Below, in pieces: positions 8,754 to 16,591 of a DNA stretch of 64,000 nucleotides (position 1 is its first letter; the number at the start of each line of letters is the position of its first letter). Made by a program: the position numbers and the translations under genes. The notes below the pieces were generated by a model. The model was not told the DNA's origin and did no database searches. It saw only the letters and a program-made list of their open reading frames with translations. The stretch covers positions 62,001 to 126,000 of the forward strand of contig NZ_FNOK01000010.1 of the NCBI RefSeq assembly GCF_900106995.1, written 5' to 3'. Origin of the DNA: Saccharopolyspora shandongensis (lineage in GTDB: Bacteria > Actinomycetota > Actinomycetes > Mycobacteriales > Pseudonocardiaceae).

Positions 8754-9668
8754 GTGACCACGCCCCTCCCGTCGATCCCCACCGAACCACCGACTGCCCG
8801 CACCATGAGCCAACCGGCGCTGGCCGATCTCGGCGCCGTCCCCGCGGTGAGCCGATGGGTGCGTTCGGGACCGCTCCGGCTGCACGTGCTCGACTACGGC
8901 CCGGCCGACGGCGTGCCGGTGCTGATCCTTCCCGGCATCACCAGCCCCGCCATCACGATGGACTTCGTGGCGCGAGAACTGACCGATCTCGTGCGCCCGC
9001 TCGTGCTCGACATCCGGGGCCGCGGACTCTCCGACAACCCGCCCGAGCCCATTGCGGCGAACGGTGCAGTTGCACTGCATGGCTACGACCTCGCCAGCTA
9101 CGCCGCGGACGTTGATGCGGTCGTGTCCGGGCTACAGCTGGAAAACCCCATCCTGCTCGGACACTCCATGGGTGCGCGGATCGCGGCGCTGGCCGCGGCC
9201 ACCGGCCATCACGAACTGCGAGGGGCCGTTCTGGTCGACCCCCCGATGAGCGGCCCGGGCAGGGATCCTTACCCCACAACCCTCGAAGCCTTCCTCCGCC
9301 AACTCGACCAAGCCCGCGACGGCACCAACGCCGACGAGGTGGCGCAGTCCTGGCCCCGCTGGCCCCGCAGGGAACAGGAGCTGCGCGCCCGCTGGCTGTC
9401 CTCCTGCTCACGGACCGCGATCGCGGCAACTCACGCCGGGTTCGAATCCGAGGACTTCTTCGCCCATTGGCCCAACGTGCCCGCCCCCGCGGTTCTCGTC
9501 TACGGAGCCGACAGCCCGGTCGTCACCGCCGCTGGCGCGCAGGAAGCCGCCAAGGCCAATCCCTCCGCCGAACTCGTCGAAATCCCGGGAGCCGGGCACA
9601 TGGTCTTCTGGGACGAACCCAACGCCAGCCTCGCCGCAGTGCGCGCAGCACTGCGGAAGCTGAGCTGA
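8754..9668 (+). CDS. Alpha/beta hydrolase, NicD-like (N-formylmaleamate deformylase)
   Basis: 304 aa, GTG start at 8754. Alpha/beta-hydrolase fold with nucleophile S138 in LLGHSMGARIA, oxyanion region LPGITSPAIT and terminal catalytic His in IPGAGHMVFWD. Several stretches resemble Pseudomonas NicD as I remember it: PGITSPAIT..FV, VLDIRGRGLS, GHSMGAR and LVDPPMSGPGR..YP. NicD removes formate from N-formylmaleamate, the product of ring opening of 2,5-dihydroxypyridine. The first 25 residues are an extra unstructured lead and the true start may be the ATG at codon 18. Last gene of the operon; a strong hairpin follows. Confidence 0.75.
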   Translation: MTTPLPSIPTEPPTARTMSQPALADLGAVPAVSRWVRSGPLRLHVLDYGPADGVPVLILPGITSPAITMDFVARELTDLVRPLVLDIRGRGLSDNPPEPIAANGAVALHGYDLASYAADVDAVVSGLQLENPILLGHSMGARIAALAAATGHHELRGAVLVDPPMSGPGRDPYPTTLEAFLRQLDQARDGTNADEVAQSWPRWPRREQELRARWLSSCSRTAIAATHAGFESEDFFAHWPNVPAPAVLVYGADSPVVTAAGAQEAAKANPSAELVEIPGAGHMVFWDEPNASLAAVRAALRKLS

Positions 9669-9842
9669 TCGCCTCACCGACGGCCTATCCGCGACAGCGA
9701 ACCCCGCCACCAGCCACCCCTGCGGCACACCGAAACCGATCGCGACCTTCGCTGAGCGCAACGCGCCGATTCGTCGGCTGAAGCCGGGGAAGCTGCTGGA
9801 CTGGCGGCCATGGCGTGTGGCGTGGTTGCCGTTAGTCGACGA

Positions 9843-9873
9843 CCACGCCGTGCTCGCTCAAAGCACGGCGTGG
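9843..9873. terminator. Bidirectional terminator hairpin between nicD-like gene and iclR
   Basis: Perfect 12-bp stem (left arm 9843-9854, CCACGCCGTGCT; right arm 9862-9873) with a 7-nt loop that contains the stop codon of the minus-strand IclR gene. It lies between two convergent genes and can serve both. There is no clear T-run, which is common in high-GC actinomycetes. Confidence 0.7.
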
Positions 9874-10601
9874 ATTCGTTGCACGGTTTCATGTACCGCG
9901 TTGCCGAACGTTTCGAATGTCTCCGGCACCATCCGGATGCTCGGACCGGACACCGACACGGAACCGATCGGTTCGCCTTGCGCGTTGACGATCGCCGCAC
10001 CGACGGCGGTGATGCCCTTGCTGAGCCCTTCCTGGTTCACCGAATACCCTCGCAGCCGAACCTCTTCGATGGTTTCACGCAAGGTGTCCGGATCGGTGAT
10101 GGTCTGGTCGGTCTGCGGCGCGAGTTGCCCGGCCAAGTAGTCCGCGATGAACTCCTGACTGCTCGCGGCGAGGAAAGCGAGGCCGGTTGCCGAGGCGTGC
10201 AAGGGGATTCGCGATCCGAGCGGCAGGAACGCCCGCAGTGGATGCGGGGTATCCAATCGTTCGATGAGCACCAGCTCCCGGCCGTCCGGAGCCGCGAGAT
10301 GGATGGTCTCGGTCGTCATCAGCTGCAGGTCGTTCAGGAACGGCAGTGCGGTTTCGCGGAGGAGCTGATGATCGCGGGCCTGGGTACCGACGGAGAACGC
10401 GCGGTAGGTGAGGCTCCAGCGCGTCGGCTGGGTGCTGGTCGGTCGTAGCCAGCCAATTTCGTGCAGCGTGAGCAGGGCCCGCTGCACGCTGGACTTCGGC
10501 AACCCGACCGTGCGGCTGAGCTCGGAAAGACCTACCGGTTGCATCTGGGCAACGCTCTCGAGCACCCGGAATGCGGACACCACGCTGTTGGTGGCGGACA
10601 T
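9858..10601 (-). CDS. IclR-family transcriptional regulator
   Basis: 247 aa. N-terminal winged helix (residues 1-65, VVSAFRVLESVAQ ... GLSELSRTVGLPKSSVQRAL) and C-terminal IclR effector-binding domain (PLGSRIPLHASATGLAFLA; GYSVNQEGLSKGITAVGAAI). The ATG at 10601 was chosen over an upstream frame start at 10718 because AGGAGGT lies 5-7 bp before it. It is divergent from the matC-like gene across 117 bp carrying a clear inverted repeat, so the malonate operon is its likely target; it is convergent to the nicotinate operon and could also act there. IclR proteins often sense small carboxylic acids. Confidence 0.85.
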   Translation of the reverse strand: MSATNSVVSAFRVLESVAQMQPVGLSELSRTVGLPKSSVQRALLTLHEIGWLRPTSTQPTRWSLTYRAFSVGTQARDHQLLRETALPFLNDLQLMTTETIHLAAPDGRELVLIERLDTPHPLRAFLPLGSRIPLHASATGLAFLAASSQEFIADYLAGQLAPQTDQTITDPDTLRETIEEVRLRGYSVNQEGLSKGITAVGAAIVNAQGEPIGSVSVSGPSIRMVPETFETFGNAVHETVQRIHAVL

Positions 10602-10662
10602 ACGACCTCCTGTGATCACACCCTTGACGCTCAGAAGCCTGTTGGCTACGTTACACGCTTCC

Positions 10663-10699
10663 GGTCCATGCTGTAGACCACTGTGCCACACAGTGGACC
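10663..10699. promoter_or_regulatory. Candidate IclR operator in the iclR/matC divergent region
   Basis: Perfect 8-bp inverted repeat CCACTGTG (10678-10685), 3-nt spacer, CACAGTGG (10689-10696). Around it GGTCCA (10663-10668) and TGGACC (10694-10699) form a second, wider inverted pair. It is 20-55 bp before the matC start, where a repressor or activator would act. Confidence 0.55.
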
Positions 10700-10718
10700 A
10701 GATGGGAAGTGTTAGCAA

Positions 10719-12092
10719 ATGACAATCGAGCTCACGGCGTTGGTGATCTTTGTGGGCGTCTTTGCGTTAGCAGCGTTGCGCAATGCTCACCTCGGAGTGT
10801 TGATGTTCGCTGCAGCGTCTGGCGTCGGGCTCGGGCTGGCCCACATGCCCATCGACGACATCGTCGCCGGCTTTCCGGTCGACATCCTGGTGTTGCTGGT
10901 CGGCGTCACCTACTTCTTCGGAATCGCGCATGCCAACGGCACGATCGACCGCATCATCGAGGCCGCCCTCGCCAGAGTCGGGCATCGGCGGGTTCTCCTG
11001 CCGATCGTGTTCTTCTTGCTGACCGCGGGCATCTCCGCCATGGGGTCCCCGCTGGGCGGGTTGGTGATGGCGCCGATCGGCATGATGGTGGCCAACAAGC
11101 GCGGCATCGATCCGATGCTGATGGCGCTGTCGATCGGCACGGGTCTCAGTGCGGGGGCGTTCGCGCCGACCAGTCTGTTCGGCATCGTCACCTATGGCAC
11201 CGCGCAGCGCGCCGGTGTCGACTTGAGCCCATTGGTGCTGTTCGCGGTCGCGGTGGTGATCAACCTGTTGCTGCTGGCGGCCGCCTACGTTCTGTTCGGC
11301 GGATCGCAGTTGCTGCGCCGCAACGGCGTTCCCGCCACCCCGGCGACACCCGTTCCCAGCGAGCAGCTGGTCACTGTCGACTCCGGTGGTCCTGGCGCCG
11401 CCGCTCCCGCCCACGAGTCACGCTCGCACAGCGCCAGCAGCCCGGATCTGCCGACCGGCAGCGAACGAAAGCCGTTCACCGGCAACCAGATCGCTACCGT
11501 GATCGCCATGGTCGGGCTCGTCGGCACCGTCATCGCGCTGTCGCTGACCGACCGCAAACCCGACATCGGTGTGCTGGCATTCGCGTTCGGCGCGGTGCTG
11601 ACCCTGTTCGACCCGGAGTCGGCGAAGAAGGCGATTCCCCGGATCGACTGGCCCACGGTCCTGTTGGTCGGCGGCATCATCACCTTCGTCGGCGTGCTCG
11701 ACCACATCGGCGCGATCGACATGTTCGGTGAATACGCCAGTCATATCGGCGTGCCGTTGCTGGCCGCGCTGTTCATCTGCCTCGTCGCGGGTCTGGTCTC
11801 GGCATTCGCCTCCACCACCGGCATGCTCGCGGCACTCGTGCCGCTGGCCCTGCCCCTGGTGGCGTCAGGCTCGATCCCGGGCTGGGCGTTGATCTGCGCG
11901 ATCGGCGTCTGCGCCTCCATCGTCGACGTCTCACCCTTCTCCACCGTCGGCGCGACCCTGGTGGCGACCACCGTCGACGAGGGGCAGCGGCCGCGCATGA
12001 CCCGCCTGCTGACGCGCTGGGGTCTGGCGATGGTGGCGGTCGGACCAGTTCTGTTGGTCGGCACCCTGGTCGTGCCGGGAATGGTGCTGTGA
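10719..12092 (+). CDS. matC: MatC-like dicarboxylate/malonate carrier
   Basis: 457 aa membrane protein with about 11-12 hydrophobic helices and a polar Pro/Ser/Ala-rich central loop near residues 205-250. The first half resembles the MatC N-terminal family (LGVLMFAAASGVG, GFPVDILVLLVGVTYFFGIA, GSPLGGLVMAPIG). The last gene of the same operon is MatB-like, so the substrate is probably malonate. ATG at 10719; the ribosome site (GGGAAG) is weak. The stop overlaps a possible GTG of the next gene. SLC13/IT-superfamily carriers of this type usually work by cation symport. Confidence 0.8.
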   Translation: MTIELTALVIFVGVFALAALRNAHLGVLMFAAASGVGLGLAHMPIDDIVAGFPVDILVLLVGVTYFFGIAHANGTIDRIIEAALARVGHRRVLLPIVFFLLTAGISAMGSPLGGLVMAPIGMMVANKRGIDPMLMALSIGTGLSAGAFAPTSLFGIVTYGTAQRAGVDLSPLVLFAVAVVINLLLLAAAYVLFGGSQLLRRNGVPATPATPVPSEQLVTVDSGGPGAAAPAHESRSHSASSPDLPTGSERKPFTGNQIATVIAMVGLVGTVIALSLTDRKPDIGVLAFAFGAVLTLFDPESAKKAIPRIDWPTVLLVGGIITFVGVLDHIGAIDMFGEYASHIGVPLLAALFICLVAGLVSAFASTTGMLAALVPLALPLVASGSIPGWALICAIGVCASIVDVSPFSTVGATLVATTVDEGQRPRMTRLLTRWGLAMVAVGPVLLVGTLVVPGMVL

Positions 12093-12106
12093 AGGGCGGC
12101 GCCAAC

Positions 12107-12919
12107 ATGGCATCGACACCGCCCGCGACCGTCTCTCTGGATGTCGACGGCGCTATCGCACGGATCATCATCGACAACGCCGCACGGGCCAACGCCTTGA
12201 ACCGGTCGATGCTGGATGGGCTGGCCGGTCATCTCGACACGGCAGCACGGCGTGCCGACGTATCGGTGATCATCCTCAGCGGTGCGGGTCCCAATTTCTG
12301 TGCCGGACTGGATATTTCGGAGATCGCCGAGCGCCCCGTGGCGGGTATCGAAGAAGAGTTCGTCCGCGTCGAGGAGATCCTCGCCGGGTGTCCGAAGCCG
12401 ACGATCGCGGCCATCCGCGGCCACTGCGTCGGCGGCGGCGCCCAGCTGGCCGTCGCGTGTGATCTGCGGATCACTTCCGAGCAGGCCAAGTTCGCCATCA
12501 CACCCGCCAAACTGGGCCTGATCTATCCCACCAGCTCCCTCGATCGGCTGGTGCGAATCATCGGCCCGGCCGCGACGAAACGCCTGATCTTCACTGCCGA
12601 CGCCATCACGGCGTCCACGGCGTTGCACTACGGCTTGGTCACCGACGTCGTCGACGAGGAGGAACTCGACGCCGCCGCTCACCGGATCGCAGCCACCATC
12701 GCGACTCGGGCCCCGACCACCATCGCCGCCGCGAAGCAGATGACCGACGAGGCGACGGTGAACGGCCGCGTGACCGACGAGCTGCATCGCCGCTGGCAAT
12801 CGGCGCCGAATCCGGACCTCGGCGTCGGGCTGGCCGCCTTCGCTGCCAGGGCCCAGCCGGTTTTCGGTGCAGCAACCAATGACCCACGAAAGGTGCCCAA
12901 TGCTTCTGACATCGCTTGA
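12107..12919 (+). CDS. Crotonase-superfamily acyl-CoA enzyme, probable malonyl/methylmalonyl-CoA decarboxylase
   Basis: 270 aa. Crotonase fold with oxyanion-hole motifs FCAGLD (65-69) and GHCVGGGAQ (105-113). The two glutamates needed for enoyl-CoA hydration are absent: the first position reads GGGAQLA and the second region reads TPAKLGLIY. The latter is like E. coli methylmalonyl-CoA decarboxylase (YgfG/ScpB: TP..LG..Y) with the tyrosine also at residue 140, and the following LIFTADAIT..AL..GLV..VV is close too. Sitting between a malonate carrier and a malonyl-CoA synthetase, it would supply the missing decarboxylation to acetyl-CoA. ATG 12107 with GAAGGGCGG upstream is preferred over GTG 12089. 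Automatic annotation would likely say enoyl-CoA hydratase. Confidence 0.7.
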   Translation: MASTPPATVSLDVDGAIARIIIDNAARANALNRSMLDGLAGHLDTAARRADVSVIILSGAGPNFCAGLDISEIAERPVAGIEEEFVRVEEILAGCPKPTIAAIRGHCVGGGAQLAVACDLRITSEQAKFAITPAKLGLIYPTSSLDRLVRIIGPAATKRLIFTADAITASTALHYGLVTDVVDEEELDAAAHRIAATIATRAPTTIAAAKQMTDEATVNGRVTDELHRRWQSAPNPDLGVGLAAFAARAQPVFGAATNDPRKVPNASDIA

Positions 12920-14306
12920 TCCCACTCATCCGGGCGCAACCGACGCAGCCGCGGCGATCACCGTCGGCCCGGACAGCATGTCGCGGGCGCAGGTTTACCA
13001 GGCAGCGCGTGCGCTTGCCGGTTCCCTCCCCGACTCCGGCCCGGCCGCGGTCCACGCGACACCGACCCTGGAGACGATCATCGCCGTCACCGCATGCCTG
13101 CTGGCCGGGGTGACGGTGGTACCGGTCCCGCCCGACTCCGGCAGCGCCGAACTGCACCACATCCTCACCGACGCCAAGGTCACCTGCTGGGTGGGGCCAC
13201 CACACCCCAGCTCCGACCTGCCCGCTATTCCCGTCGGCCGCCACGGTCGCGGTGAAGCAACGGCATTGATCGCACCGGCCGACGACGACCTCGCCATGAT
13301 CATGTACACCTCGGGAACCACCGGCGCGCCCAAGGGCGTCAAACTCAGTCACCGCGCCTTGGCGGCCGGCATCGACGCCCTCGCCGACGCGTGGCAATGG
13401 ACTCCCGACGACACTGTGGTTCACGGCCTGCCGCTGTTTCACCTGCACGGGCTGGTGCTCGGCGTGCTCGGGTCACTGCGGATCGGTTCACGCGTGGTGC
13501 ATACCGAAAAACCGCGCCCGGAACGCTACGCCACGGCGATGGGCACGATGTACTTCGCCGTGCCCACCGTGTGGTCACGCATCGCCGCCGACGAGAGCTC
13601 CGCACGAGCGTTGCGCCGGGCCCGTCTGCTCGTTTCCGGTAGCGCACCGCTACCCACGCCGGTATTCGATCGCATCGCAGAACTCACCGGCAGCGCCCCG
13701 ATCGAACGCTACGGCATGAGCGAAACCATGATCACCCTCAGCACCCGTGCCGATGGGCAACGCCGACCAGGCTCGGTGGGACAACCCGTGCGCGGGGTGG
13801 AGACCCGCTTGGTCACCGAGAACGGACAGCCCGTGCCCGACGACGGGGTGAGCATCGGACGGCTGCAGGTCCGCGGCCCGATGCTGTTCGACGGCTACCT
13901 CAACCGGCCCGAGGAAACCGCGGCCGCGTGGACTGATAACGGCTGGTTCATCACCGGCGACGTCGCCACCCGCGACGCCACCGGATTTCACCGCATCGTC
14001 GGACGCGAGTCGGTCGACCTGATCAAGTCCGGCGGCTACCGCATCGGCGCCGGCGAGGTCGAAACCGCGCTGCTCGCCCATCCCTCGGTGCAGGAGGTCG
14101 CAGTCGTCGGACAGGCCGACCCGGACCTCGGGCAGCGCGTGGTGGCCTATGTCGTCACCGAACAGCAGAACCGGTCGACGCTGGCCGAAACACTGATCTC
14201 CTTCGTGACCGACACGCTGTCGCACCACAAGCGCCCCCGTGAAGTCGTGTTCGTCGACGAACTGCCCCGCAACGCACTGGGCAAGGTCCAGAAAAAGCAG
14301 CTGTAG
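12900..14306 (+). CDS. matB: MatB-like malonyl-CoA synthetase
   Basis: 468 aa AMP-forming acyl-CoA synthetase. P-loop MIMYTSGTTGAPKGV, core motif IERYGMSETM, hinge region RIVGRESVDLIKSGGYRIG, and the catalytic lysine in RNALGKVQKK. The stretches LPLFHLHGLVLGVLG and SGSAPLPTPVF resemble Streptomyces MatB, which makes malonyl- and methylmalonyl-CoA from the diacid, ATP and CoA. The ATG at 12900 follows GAAAGG and overlaps the previous gene by 20 bp, so translation is coupled. Besides catabolism, such enzymes can feed malonyl-CoA to polyketide synthesis. Length is slightly shorter than typical (about 485-505 aa). Confidence 0.85.
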   Translation: MLLTSLDPTHPGATDAAAAITVGPDSMSRAQVYQAARALAGSLPDSGPAAVHATPTLETIIAVTACLLAGVTVVPVPPDSGSAELHHILTDAKVTCWVGPPHPSSDLPAIPVGRHGRGEATALIAPADDDLAMIMYTSGTTGAPKGVKLSHRALAAGIDALADAWQWTPDDTVVHGLPLFHLHGLVLGVLGSLRIGSRVVHTEKPRPERYATAMGTMYFAVPTVWSRIAADESSARALRRARLLVSGSAPLPTPVFDRIAELTGSAPIERYGMSETMITLSTRADGQRRPGSVGQPVRGVETRLVTENGQPVPDDGVSIGRLQVRGPMLFDGYLNRPEETAAAWTDNGWFITGDVATRDATGFHRIVGRESVDLIKSGGYRIGAGEVETALLAHPSVQEVAVVGQADPDLGQRVVAYVVTEQQNRSTLAETLISFVTDTLSHHKRPREVVFVDELPRNALGKVQKKQL

Positions 14307-14762
14307 CAACTATCATCCAAGCCATAACGCGGTAGCTGCGCAGTCGCCCATGCACGACCGCGGGGCCGTTTCCGTCGTCGAGTTCGAGGTCGACGAGACC
14401 GGGCCGTCCCTGCGCTTCGTGACCTTCCGCCGTGAGTTCACGAAATCTGACGGGTCTTCCGAAGAGAACCCGAGTGTAGAGGTGCCGTTCTGAGTGGTTT
14501 CCACCCTTGGGTTCTTGCGACGGCGGGGGTTGTGGAAGTGCCCAGGTGTAGCGCTGATAGGTGCGTGCACCTGGGCATCACTCCAAGACGAGCACGACTC
14601 CGTTGTGCTTCACGAGCATGCCCAGCTCTTGATCGACAACGACTGCTTGCGGCGCAGATCGTGCGAACGTGGCGGCGTTGCAGCGGTCGAGCTGCAGACC
14701 GAGCGCGGCTGGGCCGATACCGAGTAGCGGCCGAGAGGATGCTCAGCGCCCTAGCGGGGGTC
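14307..14762. other. Intergenic region without a clear gene
   Basis: About 450 bp between matB and the HxlR gene. A 47-codon plus-strand frame (14350-14493, VSVVEFEVDETGPSLRF) has a plausible protein-like composition, and a start-less minus-strand frame (about 14725 down to 14578) reads like the end of a protein. Neither has a good ribosome site. I read them as remnants and cannot name them. Confidence 0.3.
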
Positions 14763-15143
14763 TCAGTCGCTATGGGCGACCGGCTCGGGATCGGCGTCGA
14801 GCGCATCGAGCACTGCGTCGCCGTTCGCCCTCGCCCACTCGGTCAGCATGTGGATCGGATCGATCAGCGTCGCCCCGAGCGGGGTGAGCTCGTACTCGAC
14901 GCGGGGCGGCACCTCGGCGTAGGCGTGGCGGCGGACGAGTCCGTGCGCCTCGAGCCGTCGGAGCGTCTGGGTGAGCATCTTGCGGGAGATGCCGCCGATC
15001 AGCTCGATCAGCTCGCCATGGCGCACCGGGCCCTTGCTGAGGCCGTAGAGCACGACCACCGTCCACTTGTCGGCGATGAGCTCGACCGCCAGACGCGCCG
15101 GACAGTCGGCGAGAAAGGGATCACCGGGACCGAAACCGCTCAC
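14763..15143 (-). CDS. HxlR-family transcriptional regulator
   Basis: 126 aa, single winged-helix domain typical of HxlR/YodB proteins: CPARLAVELIADKWTVVVLYGL, then GPVRHGELIELIGGISRKMLTQTLRRLEAHGLV and the wing YELTPLGATL. C14 is in the N-terminal position used by several thiol-sensing members. GTG start at 15143. It is divergent from a quinone oxidoreductase gene across 74 bp, the common arrangement for HxlR regulators of electrophile or quinone stress, so that gene is its likely target. Confidence 0.85.
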   Translation of the reverse strand: MSGFGPGDPFLADCPARLAVELIADKWTVVVLYGLSKGPVRHGELIELIGGISRKMLTQTLRRLEAHGLVRRHAYAEVPPRVEYELTPLGATLIDPIHMLTEWARANGDAVLDALDADPEPVAHSD

Positions 15144-15162
15144 GGCGCCAAAGGTACCTGCT

Positions 15163-15178
15163 GGTTCCTATCGGAAAC
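15163..15178. promoter_or_regulatory. Candidate HxlR operator
   Basis: Imperfect inverted repeat GGTTCC-TATC-GGAAAC in the middle of the 74-bp divergent region between the HxlR gene and the oxidoreductase gene. HxlR-type sites are often short GTTCC/GGAAC-like repeats; here only position and symmetry support it. Confidence 0.4.
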
Positions 15179-15217
15179 ATAGCCTGGGTTCTCTCCCCCT
15201 ACAAAGCCAGGAGAGTC

Positions 15218-16147
15218 ATGCGAGTCATCACCCAGCAGACGCTCGGCGGTCCCGAGGTGCTCACCATCGTGGACGCGCCCGAGCCCCGAGCCCTTCCGAC
15301 CGAGGTTCTCGTCCGCGTCAAGGCGATCGGGCTGAACCCGCTGGAGGCGCGCCTGCGCGCCGGCGAGTTCCCGCTGATCGGCCAGCCGCCGTTCATCCTC
15401 GGCTGGGACATCAGCGGCGTGGTCGAGGAGGCGCCGCAGACGTGGCGGTTGCGGCCCGGCGACGAGGTGTTCGGGATGCCGCTGTTCCCGCGGGCGGCGA
15501 GCGCGTACGCCGAGGTCGTGTCGGCGCCGGCGTTGCACCTGGCACGCAAGCCGGCGTCGCTCTCGCACGTCGAGGCGTCGGCGCTGCCGATCGTCGGGCT
15601 GACGGCGTGGCAGGGCCTCGTCGACCTCGGCGGCGTGACCGAGGGCGACCGCGTCCTGGTCCACGGCGGCGGTGGCGGGGTCGGCCACGTCGCGATCCAG
15701 ATCGCGAAAGCGCTCGGCGCGCACGTGATCGCGACCGCCAGCGGGAGCAAGCGGAAGTTCGTCGAGGGGTTCGGCGCCGACGAGGTGATCGACTACACGG
15801 CGGTCGACTTCACCGAGGCGGTCCGCGACATCGACGTCGTGCTCGACACGATCGGCGGCGACACCGTCGAGCGGTCGCTCGAAGTGCTCCGCCCAGGCGG
15901 TCACCTGGTGACGGCGGTCGCCGAGGAGGATTCGGAGCTCGCCGCCAAGTACGAGGCGGCCGGCATGCGCTTCAGCGGCATCGCGGTCGACCCCGATCCG
16001 GTCGCCCTGCGAGGTCTCGTCGAACTCGTCGAACAGGGCAGGCTCCGGGTCCACGTGCAGGAGACGTTCCCGTTCGAGCGCGTCGCCGACGCGCATCGGC
16101 TGCTCGACGGCGGTCACCTCCAGGGCAAGCTCGTCCTCACCGTCTGA
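15218..16147 (+). CDS. NADP-dependent zinc-free quinone oxidoreductase (MDR superfamily)
   Basis: 309 aa medium-chain reductase. N-terminal GroES-like domain (LNPLEARLRAGEFP, ILGWDISGVVEE) and Rossmann domain with VLVHGGGGGVGHVAIQIAKALGA, the AxxGVG-type nucleotide loop. No zinc-binding cysteines are present, so it belongs to the quinone oxidoreductase/enoyl reductase group. VLDTIGGDTVERSLEVLRPGG and the C-terminal DAHRLLDGGHLQGKLVLTV are typical. Likely reduces quinones or reactive enones under control of the divergent HxlR protein. ATG 15218 after CAGGAGAG. A hairpin follows the stop. Confidence 0.85.
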   Translation: MRVITQQTLGGPEVLTIVDAPEPRALPTEVLVRVKAIGLNPLEARLRAGEFPLIGQPPFILGWDISGVVEEAPQTWRLRPGDEVFGMPLFPRAASAYAEVVSAPALHLARKPASLSHVEASALPIVGLTAWQGLVDLGGVTEGDRVLVHGGGGGVGHVAIQIAKALGAHVIATASGSKRKFVEGFGADEVIDYTAVDFTEAVRDIDVVLDTIGGDTVERSLEVLRPGGHLVTAVAEEDSELAAKYEAAGMRFSGIAVDPDPVALRGLVELVEQGRLRVHVQETFPFERVADAHRLLDGGHLQGKLVLTV

Positions 16148-16155
16148 TCCCGTCG

Positions 16156-16181
16156 TGGGGTCTCGCATGAGCGAGGCCCCA
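16156..16181 (+). terminator. Terminator hairpin after the quinone oxidoreductase gene
   Basis: Stem TGGGGTCTCGC / GCGAGGCCCCA with one G-T pair and an ATGA loop, 8 bp after the stop codon. No T-run. Confidence 0.6.
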
Positions 16182-16212
16182 CTGATGAACGGCTGGTAAC
16201 CCTCCGCCTGTG

Positions 16213-16365
16213 GTGACCCGGCAAGAGTTGATAAGACGAGAGATCCGCGACGCAGCGGCTCGACTCTTCATGCAGCGAGGGACATCCGCGGTCGCCCCCA
16301 AAACACGCAGCCTCGGTTCGGCCACAGGTCTGTCGTCCGTCGGCTGTCGGCTCGGTCGTCCTTGA
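16213..16365 (+). pseudogene. TetR-family regulator, N-terminal remnant
   Basis: GTG-started frame reading TRQELIRREIRDAAARLF then MQRGTSAV, the first helix and start of the TetR DNA-binding domain. After about 27 codons the similarity ends and the frame stops at 16365. The helix-turn-helix and the whole ligand domain are missing. IS3-type transposase residues begin immediately afterwards, which suggests truncation by insertion and later decay. Confidence 0.55.
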
Positions 16366-16520
16366 CGGTGGGCCGAGTCGGTGCCAGCTACGACAAGCTT
16401 TGGCGGAAGCATTTTTCGCGACGCTCAAACGCGAAGTACTCCACAATGGACAAGCCGGGTGGAGTAGTGAGGTCGAGGCCCGGCGGCAGGTATTCAGCTG
16501 GACTAACAACACGCCCGAAT
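16366..16520 (+). pseudogene. IS3-family transposase (OrfB) C-terminal remnant
   Basis: Two short frames together read GRVGASYDKL and, after a -1 shift at about 16400, AEAFFATLKREVLHNG followed by EVEARRQVFSW. This is the conserved end of the DDE integrase core of IS3/IS2-like OrfB, with the catalytic glutamate in the AE(A/S)FF block. Frameshift and missing N-terminus show that it is dead. Confidence 0.6.
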
Positions 16521-16550
16521 GAGATACGGCCTCAGCGCGGCATGACGACG

Positions 16551-16582
16551 ACGGCCCGCCACAAACCACCGTGGCGGGCCGT
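16551..16582 (-). terminator. Terminator hairpin after the SUKH-4 fusion gene
   Basis: Perfect 12-bp stem (ACGGCCCGCCAC at 16551-16562 with GTGGCGGGCCGT at 16571-16582) and an 8-nt loop, 9 bp past the minus-strand stop codon. Confidence 0.7.
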
Positions 16583-16591
16583 CCGGTCGTG

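Noticed and set aside
9435-9450. tRNA T-loop-like GGGTTCGAATCCGA
   Set aside because: It lies in the coding frame of the NicD-like gene and no acceptor, D or anticodon stems surround it.
12107-12919. Ordinary enoyl-CoA hydratase
   Set aside because: Both catalytic glutamate positions are substituted; the decarboxylase-type TP..LG..Y pattern fits better.
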